Translations under genes and position numbers: made by a program
Notes under the pieces: model-generated
The model's input: only the letters and a program-made list of their open reading frames with translations
Told to the model about the DNA's origin: nothing
The model's database searches: none
Source of the DNA: an uncultured Methylococcaceae bacterium
GTDB taxonomy: Bacteria > Pseudomonadota > Gammaproteobacteria > Methylococcales > Methylomonadaceae
Length of the DNA: 5,702 nt
Direction: 5' to 3'
Assembly (NCBI GenBank): GCA_903903765.1
Contig: CAIVAH010000274.1
Span: forward strand, 1 to 5,702
In this document: piece by piece, positions 1-5,628 of the stretch
Layout of the letters: every line of letters starts with the position of its first letter
Position numbering within the stretch: the stretch's first letter is position 1

Positions 1-116
1 CCAAAGTCGCGATCAACATTAATTTCGGTGTATTTTGCGCCTTTTTTATCCAGTAGGCGTTTCGCCATGATGCAATAAGGACAAATTGTTGTGGTGTAGA
101 TCAGTATTTCAGGCAT
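1..116 (-). CDS. grxC: Glutaredoxin 3, 5' part only (cut by window edge)
   Basis: The minus strand reads from an ATG at 116-114 into MPEILIYTTTICPYCIMAKR, then a Lys-rich stretch and an Asp-Arg-Asp-Phe segment, and runs off the window after 38 codons. The Cys-Pro-Tyr-Cys redox motif at residues 12-15, just after the first beta strand, is the dithiol active site of class I glutaredoxins. The short N-terminus and the 'YTT..CPYC..AK.LL' pattern fit bacterial glutaredoxin 3, a cytosolic glutathione-dependent disulfide reductase of about 85 residues. The cis-Pro/TVP glutathione-binding half lies outside the window and cannot be checked. No strong Shine-Dalgarno is visible upstream of the start. 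The gene is divergent from gcvH, with about 138 bp between the two start codons. A less likely alternative is another small glutaredoxin-like protein. Confidence 0.88.
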   Translation of the reverse strand, partial: MPEILIYTTTICPYCIMAKRLLDKKGAKYTEINVDRDF

Positions 117-232
117 GATTTTGTGATGTTTGTTACCATATATCAACAGATAGTCTAATAGCTAAGTCAGTTAGGTACAAGATGTGTCGATGCACTTATT
201 GCAATCTCCAGAAAATTGGACTATTTTTTGGC

Positions 233-238
233 TATAAT
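233..238 (+). promoter_or_regulatory. Candidate -10 element of the gcvH promoter
   Basis: A perfect TATAAT lies 16 bases before the gcvH ATG at 255, immediately followed by a second near-match, TATAAG (239-244). No good -35 sits at the normal spacing for TATAAT. TTGGAC at 216-221 is 17 bp from TATAAG, and TTGCAA at 199-204 is 17 bp from TATTTT (222-227). If TATAAT or TATAAG is used, the transcript would start around 245-251 with a very short leader. This rests on consensus matching in AT-rich DNA, so the exact element is uncertain. Confidence 0.35.
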
Positions 239-254
239 TATAAGAGAATGAATG

Positions 255-635
255 ATGAGTAATTTACCAGACAATTTAAAGTATGCCCAATCTCATGAGT
301 GGGTCATAGTAGAAGAAGATAATCTCGTACGCGTTGGCATAACCGATTTTGCGCAAGATCAATTAGGTGATTTAGTGTATGTGCAATTACCTGAAATAGG
401 TCGTAAAGTGACTGCCAATGAGCAATGTGCAGTGGTTGAATCCGTTAAAACAGCATCCGATTTATTTAGTCCTGTATCGGGTGAGATAGTTGCCACCAAT
501 TTGTTATTAACCAATGAACCAGAGTTAATTAACGATAAACCCTATAGCACTTGGATTTTTTGTGTAAAAGCAGATGATCTATCCACATTAGACGTCTTAA
601 TGACCGCATCAGCTTATCAAGCATACATTGCTTAG
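255..635 (+). CDS. gcvH: Glycine cleavage system H protein (lipoyl carrier)
   Basis: This 126-residue protein is close to the 129 residues of E. coli GcvH and aligns with it from MSNLPDNLKY to the C-terminal Ala-Tyr segment. GcvH is the cytosolic lipoylated shuttle that carries the aminomethyl group from glycine decarboxylase (GcvP) to the T protein and is re-oxidised by lipoamide dehydrogenase. Seen here are the early His-Glu-Trp, the GD.V.V.LPE.G strand, and the lipoylation hairpin ESVKTASD with the acceptor Lys at residue 65, followed by SPVSGEIV. I chose the ATG at 255 because it gives the family's usual MSN start with AAGAGA about 8 bases upstream; the adjacent in-frame ATG at 252 is equally possible. 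Oddly, the conserved PY.(G/E)GW loop is shortened to PYSTW, losing its glycines. No gcvT or gcvP is next to it, so its partners must be encoded elsewhere. A GcvH-like lipoate-binding protein with another role cannot be excluded. Confidence 0.9.
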   Translation: MSNLPDNLKYAQSHEWVIVEEDNLVRVGITDFAQDQLGDLVYVQLPEIGRKVTANEQCAVVESVKTASDLFSPVSGEIVATNLLLTNEPELINDKPYSTWIFCVKADDLSTLDVLMTASAYQAYIA

Positions 636-668
636 TTGTCAAAAAATCTAAGCAGTCACACAGTTTTT
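627..668 (+). terminator. Hairpin overlapping the gcvH stop codon, possible terminator
   Basis: TGCTTAG (629-635, including the TAG stop) and CTAAGCA (648-654) form a perfect 7-bp inverted repeat around a 12-base loop. A G-T pair and an A-T pair can extend it to 9 bp (627-656). A run of five T follows at 664-668, about 7 bases after the stem. That gap is longer than in a standard Rho-independent terminator, so it may be weak, or may only stabilise the mRNA end. It would separate gcvH from the dgkA run. Confidence 0.35.
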
Positions 669-723
669 ATATTAGTTGAGTACAATCCCCCCTTTTATTA
701 ATGGATATTAATTAGAACACATC

Positions 724-1083
724 ATGGCCAATCAAAATGCAAAAGGTTTAAAGCGCCTCATTAATGCTTGTTTTTTTTCTGCAGCGGGTTTTAAAGCGAC
801 ATGGACGCATGAAGAAGCTTTTAGACAAGAAGTTATCTTATTTGTAATATCAACACCAGTAGCCATTTGGATGGGTCAAACTATTGTAGAAAAATTATTG
901 TTAATTGGCAGTATAGTGTTGGTGATGCTAGTCGAATTATTAAATTCAGCTGTTGAGGCGGTGGTTGATAGAGTAGGTTTTGAGCATCATGAATTATCTG
1001 GTAGAGCAAAAGATATTGGATCAGCCGCTGTGATGATGTCTTTAGCTTGGGCCGCGACAACGTGGGCATTAATTTTACTTTAA
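724..1083 (+). CDS. dgkA: Diacylglycerol kinase, small integral membrane type
   Basis: The 119-residue product matches the E. coli DgkA family (122 residues) almost end to end. DgkA phosphorylates diacylglycerol with ATP in the inner membrane, recycling the diacylglycerol left by osmoregulated glucan or lipid modification; homologues in other bacteria phosphorylate undecaprenol. Visible features are an amphipathic N-terminus, HEEAFRQE (residues 29-36), three hydrophobic segments (about 37-54, 57-70 and 99-118), and the signature VELLNSAVEAVVDR followed by HELSGRAKDIGSAAV. Residues matching the known functional set are Glu30, Glu36, Glu71, Asn74, Glu78, Asp82 and Lys96, all present. The ATG at 724 gives the MAN start shared with E. 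coli. Its Shine-Dalgarno is poor. It is the first gene of the compact run, with 88 bases from gcvH and 12 bases to the next gene. Confidence 0.95.
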   Translation: MANQNAKGLKRLINACFFSAAGFKATWTHEEAFRQEVILFVISTPVAIWMGQTIVEKLLLIGSIVLVMLVELLNSAVEAVVDRVGFEHHELSGRAKDIGSAAVMMSLAWAATTWALILL

Positions 1084-1095
1084 GGACAGCGATTC

Positions 1096-2028
1096 ATGAG
1101 TGCTTTAATCTGTGGTTCTATGGCTTACGACACTATTATGGTGTTTCACGATCAATTTAAAAATCATATCTTGCCAGAAAAGGTGCATATCTTAAATGTA
1201 TCATTCTTGGTGCCCGTATTACGCCGTGAGTACGGTGGCTGTGCGGGTAATATTGCCTATAACTTAAATTTATTAGGCGAAGATGCCCAAATTATGGCGG
1301 TAGTGGGACATGATTTTGAACCTTATAGTCAATGGCTCAATCAAAATCGTTTGTCCACGGAGTATATCCATATTTTGGATAACCAATATACCGGTCAAGC
1401 TTATATCACCACTGATCAAGATGGCAATCAGATTACTGCCTTTCATCCGGGTGCAATGAGTTTCTCGCACTTAAATGCAATTCCAGCAAATACCGATATT
1501 AGTATTGGTATCGTGTCGCCTGATGGTAAAAATGGGATGCAGCAACATGCGGAGCAATTTGCAGAATTAGGTATTCCTTTTATCTTTGATCCGGGTCAAG
1601 GCATGCCGATGTTTAATGGCGCTGAATTACTGACCTTTATTGATCAAGCGAATTACGTCACTTTAAATGATTATGAATCTGAGTTAATGCAAGAACGCAC
1701 CGGCTTAAGCTTGGCGCAAATAGCGGAGCGAGTAGAGGCTTTAATTATTACTTTAGGTGCACAGGGCTCTAAGATTTATACGCAAGGTCAATGTATTAAC
1801 ATTCCTGCGGCAAAACCCCATGTGGTGTTAGATCCAACGGGTTGTGGTGATGCGTATCGTGCGGGTTTATTGTTCGGTTTAATGAATGAATATGATTGGG
1901 AAGTGACAGGTAGAATCGCTTCCTTAATGGGTGCGCTTAAAATTGAACATAACGGTACGCAAAATCATACCTTTACAATGGCTGATTTTAAGCAGCGTTT
2001 TCATGAAAACTTTGGTTACACGTATTAA
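1096..2028 (+). CDS. PfkB/ribokinase-family kinase, probably adenosine kinase
   Basis: The 310-residue protein is a complete PfkB-family sugar/nucleoside kinase of the cytosol. Signature 1 is YGGCAGNIAYNL (residues 46-57). Signature 2 is DPTGCGDAYRAG (246-257), where Asp252 is the expected catalytic base and GCGD forms the anion hole; Cys250 replaces the usual Ala. Other marks are GSMAYD at the N-terminus, the NVSFLVP lid segment (34-40), a His-Pro-Gly-Ala loop (117-120), DPGQG (165-169), LNDYE (190-194) and a C-terminal GTQNH. From memory, this arrangement resembles the Mycobacterium tuberculosis adenosine kinase, which has matching SFLV, YPGAM, NDYE and GTQ segments, more than ribokinase or fructokinase. 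Adenosine to AMP salvage is therefore the best guess; the substrate is inferred, not seen. AAGGA at 1082-1086 overlaps the dgkA stop codon and sits 9 bases before the ATG, a good ribosome site that points to coupling with dgkA. Confidence 0.85.
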   Translation: MSALICGSMAYDTIMVFHDQFKNHILPEKVHILNVSFLVPVLRREYGGCAGNIAYNLNLLGEDAQIMAVVGHDFEPYSQWLNQNRLSTEYIHILDNQYTGQAYITTDQDGNQITAFHPGAMSFSHLNAIPANTDISIGIVSPDGKNGMQQHAEQFAELGIPFIFDPGQGMPMFNGAELLTFIDQANYVTLNDYESELMQERTGLSLAQIAERVEALIITLGAQGSKIYTQGQCINIPAAKPHVVLDPTGCGDAYRAGLLFGLMNEYDWEVTGRIASLMGALKIEHNGTQNHTFTMADFKQRFHENFGYTY

Positions 2029-2043
2029 GCTAATTAATTCTGC

Positions 2044-2853
2044 ATGTTAAAAAATACCCAACAACTTTTAGATTTAATGTCGCGGTTGCGTCGTCCCGAA
2101 GATGGTTGCCCTTGGGACATTAAACAGGATTTTAAAAGTTTAATTCCTTATCTGATAGAAGAAGCCTATGAAGTTGTTGATGCTATTGAGCGCAATGATT
2201 TAGAGGATTTAAAATTAGAATTAGGTGATTTGTTGTTGCAAGTGGTATTTCACTCTCAAATTGCCCAAGAACAAGGCCATTTTAATTTTGAAGAAGTATC
2301 AGCGGCTATTAGTGATAAATTAATCCGTAGACATCCGCATGTTTTTTCTGATGTCGTATTTGCCAATGATGCAGAGCGTCATCAAGCATGGGAAGCCGCT
2401 AAAGCCTTAGAGCGTCAAGAAAAGGCGAAAGATAGCACTGAAAGTGTACTGTCTGGGGTAGCGGCAAACTTACCTGCCTTAATGGAGTGTGAAAAAATTC
2501 AAGATCGTGCGGCTCAACATGGTTTTGATTGGACTGAACCTGGTCCGGTATTTGATAAAGTCTTAGAAGAATTAGACGAAATTAAAGAAGCCTGGCAATC
2601 AGGTGATCAAGCGCATATTCAAGAAGAAGTGGGTGATTTATTGTTAGTTGCAGTTAATTTGGCTAGACATCTAAAGGTAAATCCTGAGATTGCCCTTAAA
2701 GAAAGCACTAAAAAGTTTACCCGTAGATTTCAGTATATAGAACAGCAAATTACGGCCTCGGGTCGGGTCTTAAAAGAGTGTGAATTAGCTGAGTTGGATG
2801 CTTACTGGGATGCAGCAAAAGTGTATTTTAAACACAATCCATACGCGTCATAA
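2044..2853 (+). CDS. mazG: Nucleoside triphosphate pyrophosphohydrolase MazG
   Basis: The 269-residue product has the tandem two-domain layout of E. coli MazG (263 residues). MazG hydrolyses (d)NTPs to the monophosphates and pyrophosphate, cleans the nucleotide pool and can lower (p)ppGpp. Domain 1 (about 1-115) begins with the family's GCPWD (21-25), has the metal-binding EEAYE (39-43) and ELGD (59-62), and ends with RRHPHVF (95-101). Domain 2 (about 140-269) has EELDE (175-179), EEVGDLL (194-200), VNLARHL (204-210) and KFTRRF (224-229). All acidic metal ligands expected in both domains are present. There is no clear Shine-Dalgarno in the 15-base gap after the kinase gene, so reinitiation after that gene is plausible. 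Only three bases separate its stop from parE. Lying next to an adenosine-kinase-like gene, it makes a nucleotide-metabolism pair, though a functional link is inference. Confidence 0.96.
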   Translation: MLKNTQQLLDLMSRLRRPEDGCPWDIKQDFKSLIPYLIEEAYEVVDAIERNDLEDLKLELGDLLLQVVFHSQIAQEQGHFNFEEVSAAISDKLIRRHPHVFSDVVFANDAERHQAWEAAKALERQEKAKDSTESVLSGVAANLPALMECEKIQDRAAQHGFDWTEPGPVFDKVLEELDEIKEAWQSGDQAHIQEEVGDLLLVAVNLARHLKVNPEIALKESTKKFTRRFQYIEQQITASGRVLKECELAELDAYWDAAKVYFKHNPYAS

Positions 2854-2856
2854 CTC

Positions 2857-4752
2857 ATGAGTACCGAATATAATGCGGCCGCGATTGAAGTCTTAAGTGG
2901 TCTAGATCCCGTTAAAAAACGTCCGGGTATGTATACGGACACTACACGTCCTAATCATCTCGTTCAAGAAGTCGTTGATAACAGTGTCGATGAAGCGATG
3001 GCGGGTCATGCTAAAAGCATCGAAGTAGTTATCTATAAAGATGGCTCGGTCTTAGTCGCTGATGATGGCCGAGGTATGCCCGTTGATATTCATCCAGAAC
3101 AAGGCATACCGGGTGTTGAAGTTATTTTGACCCAGTTACATGCAGGCGGTAAATTCTCTAATAAAAATTATCAATTCTCCGGTGGTTTACACGGCGTAGG
3201 GGTTTCTGTTGTTAATGCCTTATCGGTTAAATTAGAAGTCCAAGTTAAACGTAACGGTAAAGTTTATGGCATATCCTATGCAGACGGTGATAAAACCTCT
3301 GACTTGACAGAAACGGGCACGGTAGGAAAATTTAATACCGGCACATCGGTACATTTTTGGCCGAATGAAAAATACTTTGATTCTAGTAAGATTTCAGTTA
3401 CTAAATTAAAACATGTCTTAAGGGCCAAAGCGGTGTTGTGCCCGGGTTTAAAAATTAGTCTGAAAGATGAATACGCTAATGAAGATTATGAGTGGTGTTA
3501 CCAGAATGGTCTGCGAGAGTATTTACTGGATAGGATAGGTGACATTGATTTTTTTCCTGAGCAACCTTTTATGGGGGATGTGACCGGAAAGCATGAGGCT
3601 GTCGAATGGGGTCTCGTTTGGGCCTTGGAGAATCCAGCGGAAATACTCAACGAGAGTTATGTCAATTTAGTTCCCACTGCGCAAGGCGGTACACATGTTA
3701 ACGGTTTGCGAGCCGGTTTAACAGAAGCCATTCGTGAATTTTGTGATATTCGGGGTATTTTACCGCGTGGTGTTAAGGTGGCTCCAGAAGATGTCTGGGA
3801 GAATTGTCATTTTGTCTTGTCGGTTAAGTTAGAAGACCCCCAGTTTTCTGGCCAAACTAAAGAACGTTTAAGTTCTCGAGAATGTGTGACTTTTATTGCG
3901 GGGGTTGCTAAAGACAGTTTTAGTTTGTGGTTAAACCAAAATCCAGCGCAGGGCGAAAAGATAGCCGAGATTATTATCTCTAGTGCCCAAAAAAGATTAC
4001 GCTCAAATAAAAAGATTGTCCGTAAAAAAATTACTTCAGGCCCCGCTTTACCCGGTAAGTTAGCCGATTGTTCGGCCCAAGATATCGCTAGAACAGAGTT
4101 GTTTTTAGTAGAAGGGGATTCAGCAGGCGGATCTGCTAAGCAGGCGCGAGAGCGAGATTTTCAAGCGATTATGCCGTTGCGTGGCAAGATTTTAAATACC
4201 TGGGAAGTTGAATCGAATCAAGTTATGGCATCGCAAGAGGTACATGATATTGCGGTGGCCTTGGGTATAGAGCCTGGCTCAGATGATTTACAAGGTTTAC
4301 GGTACGGTAAAGTGTGTATTTTAGCGGATGCGGATTCTGATGGTAATCATATTGCTACTTTAATCTGCGCCTTGTTTTACCAACACTTCACCGCCTTGGT
4401 TAGGGAAGGGCATGTGTTTGTGGCAATGCCACCGTTATATCGTATCGATGTGGGTAAACGGGTGTTTTATGCGTTAGACGAATCAGAACGCCAAGGTGTA
4501 TTAGATCGCATTAAAGTAGAAAAGCTCAAAGGCACGGTAAATGTGCAACGTTTTAAAGGTCTGGGTGAGATGAACCCTAGCCAATTACGCGAAACCACCA
4601 TGAACCCTGATACACGCCGCTTAGTGCAATTAACTATTGCTGAAGATGATGAGACTAATAATAAATTGGATTTATTATTGGCTAAAAAACGCTCATCAGA
4701 TCGTAAAGTATGGTTAGAAGATAAAGGTAATTTAGCGCAAATTATTGGTTAA
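2857..4752 (+). CDS. parE: DNA topoisomerase IV subunit B
   Basis: The 631-residue protein aligns along its full length with E. coli ParE (630). ParE is the ATPase half of topoisomerase IV and pairs with ParC to decatenate daughter chromosomes. The GHKL ATPase domain (about 1-215) has catalytic Glu38 and Mg-binding Asn42 in QEVVDN, Asp70 in DDGRGMP (69-75) and GGLHGVG (109-115). The transducer domain carries the QTK loop with Lys335. The TOPRIM domain has EGDSAGG (419-425, Glu419) and DADSDG (491-496), followed by PPLYRID and QRFKGLGEMN (564-573). DADSDG rather than GyrB's DADVDG, together with the length, favours ParE over GyrB. Ser459 and Glu461 match E. coli Ser458 and Glu460, quinolone-resistance positions, and are unchanged. 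No Shine-Dalgarno is seen, and the start lies 3 bases after the mazG stop, so translation is probably coupled. parC is not in the window. Confidence 0.98.
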   Translation: MSTEYNAAAIEVLSGLDPVKKRPGMYTDTTRPNHLVQEVVDNSVDEAMAGHAKSIEVVIYKDGSVLVADDGRGMPVDIHPEQGIPGVEVILTQLHAGGKFSNKNYQFSGGLHGVGVSVVNALSVKLEVQVKRNGKVYGISYADGDKTSDLTETGTVGKFNTGTSVHFWPNEKYFDSSKISVTKLKHVLRAKAVLCPGLKISLKDEYANEDYEWCYQNGLREYLLDRIGDIDFFPEQPFMGDVTGKHEAVEWGLVWALENPAEILNESYVNLVPTAQGGTHVNGLRAGLTEAIREFCDIRGILPRGVKVAPEDVWENCHFVLSVKLEDPQFSGQTKERLSSRECVTFIAGVAKDSFSLWLNQNPAQGEKIAEIIISSAQKRLRSNKKIVRKKITSGPALPGKLADCSAQDIARTELFLVEGDSAGGSAKQARERDFQAIMPLRGKILNTWEVESNQVMASQEVHDIAVALGIEPGSDDLQGLRYGKVCILADADSDGNHIATLICALFYQHFTALVREGHVFVAMPPLYRIDVGKRVFYALDESERQGVLDRIKVEKLKGTVNVQRFKGLGEMNPSQLRETTMNPDTRRLVQLTIAEDDETNNKLDLLLAKKRSSDRKVWLEDKGNLAQIIG

Positions 4753-4756
4753 CAGC

Positions 4757-5389
4757 GTGTTAGATTCCGAGGGCGTAATCAAATATCAACTCACGCATAC
4801 GCAACGACGCATTGAAGCTGATTTTTCCATCACTGAATTAAATGCGTGGCGGAAGCTATTATTCAAGTTGGGTTTAATAGGTCAAGATGCGGATCGTTAT
4901 GGCGGCTTAGGTTTTGGTAATATTAGCCAACGTGTCGCTAAAGCCAGTCAACAATTTATCATTACCGGTAGTCAAACAGGTATGTTGTCAACTATAACAC
5001 CTGAGCAGATGACTTTAGTGTTAGCGTCTGATATTTATCAAAACAGTTTGACATCAATAGGGCTTTACCAGCCTTCTTCAGAATCATTAACTCATGCCAG
5101 TTTGTATAAACTCGATGATAATATTCAAGCGGTGATTCATGTGCATAGTCCGTCGATCTGGCGGCATACACATAAATTGGGCTTGCCGAATATTGATGCC
5201 GAAATTCCCTATGGTACGGTAGAAATGGCAAATGAAGTTGCCCGATTATATCAATCAGGTTGTTTGCAAAAGACAATGCTTTTTAGCATGTTAGGTCATG
5301 AAGATGGGGTGGTTGCTTTTGGTAATACCCTAGAGTTTGCCGCCTTAAAACTTATCCAATATTTAGCATTATCTCTGCAATTAGACTAA
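4757..5389 (+). CDS. Class II aldolase/adducin-family protein, substrate unknown
   Basis: The protein has 210 residues from GTG 4757; residue numbers below follow that start. It has the class II aldolase fold of L-fuculose-phosphate aldolase, L-ribulose-5-phosphate 4-epimerase and MtnB. Visible are the phosphate-binding GFGNIS (52-57) and TGSQTG (70-75), SSES (107-110) with the likely catalytic Glu109, and the zinc ligands His128 and His130 in IHVHSP plus His181 in GHED. The spacing from Glu to the first His (19) is the same as in FucA, and all metal ligands are present, so it is probably an active Zn enzyme. The EGVIKY N-terminus followed by LNAWR and GLIGQD looks like a subfamily seen in other proteobacteria without a settled function. 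The start is uncertain: GTG at 4757 lies 4 bases after the parE stop, whereas TTG at 4745 would overlap parE by 8 bases and add 4 residues. Neither has a Shine-Dalgarno. It appears to be the last gene of the parE operon. Confidence 0.85.
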   Translation: MLDSEGVIKYQLTHTQRRIEADFSITELNAWRKLLFKLGLIGQDADRYGGLGFGNISQRVAKASQQFIITGSQTGMLSTITPEQMTLVLASDIYQNSLTSIGLYQPSSESLTHASLYKLDDNIQAVIHVHSPSIWRHTHKLGLPNIDAEIPYGTVEMANEVARLYQSGCLQKTMLFSMLGHEDGVVAFGNTLEFAALKLIQYLALSLQLD

Positions 5390-5441
5390 TCGTTGTTAGC
5401 TATATCTACGCTAATAATATTTGAAGTCATAATAAAGTCAT

Positions 5442-5465
5442 ACTTTTATTCAGATAAAGTTTTTT
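5442..5465 (+). terminator. AT-rich terminator-like hairpin after the aldolase gene
   Basis: ACTTTTAT (5442-5449) can pair with ATAAAGT (5454-5460), with one bulged T, around a TCAG loop. Six T follow directly (5460-5465). The form and position, 53 bases after the aldolase stop, fit a Rho-independent terminator for the dgkA-to-aldolase run. The stem has only one G-C pair, so it would be weak. The same ACTTTTATT arm can instead pair with AATAAAGT at 5431-5438. Confidence 0.35.
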
Positions 5466-5497
5466 ATTTATGCTCAAGATGCCCTTGACGACTAAAA

Positions 5498-5537
5498 GTG
5501 GCATTGAGAAAACATCTATTTTATGGTGTAATGCCAC
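5498..5537. repeat. 8-bp inverted repeat in front of nqrA
   Basis: GTGGCATT (5498-5505) and AATGCCAC (5530-5537) are perfect inverted copies separated by 24 bases. Their centres are 32 bp apart, close to three helical turns. The arms overlap the -35 and -10 hexamers of the candidate nqrA promoter, so they could be operator half-sites or, if transcribed from further upstream, an RNA stem. A match of this length could also arise by chance in a region of this size. Confidence 0.4.
5504..5532 (+). promoter_or_regulatory. Candidate sigma-70 promoter for nqrA
   Basis: TTGAGA (5504-5509) and TGTAAT (5527-5532) each match five of six bases of the -35 and -10 consensus and are separated by exactly 17 bp. 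TGG directly before the -10 gives an extended -10 element. Transcription would begin near 5539, about 90 bases before the nqrA start. The -10 mismatch falls on the strongly conserved second position, so strength is uncertain. Confidence 0.4.
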
Positions 5538-5628
5538 CGTATTATTTCTTAATGCACCTTTTGTACCAATGAGGTTTAACAAGAGGATGGGTTCGCCGCA
5601 ACTTGTTTGGAGAGTAGGCTTATTAACT

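Noticed and set aside
681..686. TACAAT as a -10 for a dgkA promoter
   Set aside because: No acceptable -35 lies 15-19 bp upstream and no extended -10 is present, so I could not support a promoter here.
771..778. Run of eight T inside dgkA, a possible phase-variation or slippage site
   Set aside because: It encodes ordinary Cys-Phe-Phe codons in the N-terminus, the frame is intact, and DgkA is not a known phase-variable protein.
881..1069. 62-codon open frame on the minus strand
   Set aside because: It is antisense to the conserved catalytic half of dgkA, so it is a shadow.
1273..1470. 65-codon open frame on the minus strand
   Set aside because: It is antisense to the PfkB kinase gene, with no independent support.
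2857..4752. GyrB instead of ParE
   Set aside because: The length of 631, DADSDG in the TOPRIM domain and end-to-end agreement with E. coli ParE argue against GyrB, which in Gammaproteobacteria is about 800 residues with an inserted domain.
4992..5276. 94-codon open frame on the minus strand
   Set aside because: It lies wholly inside the aldolase gene, which has clear family motifs. The antisense product is unlike any protein I know.
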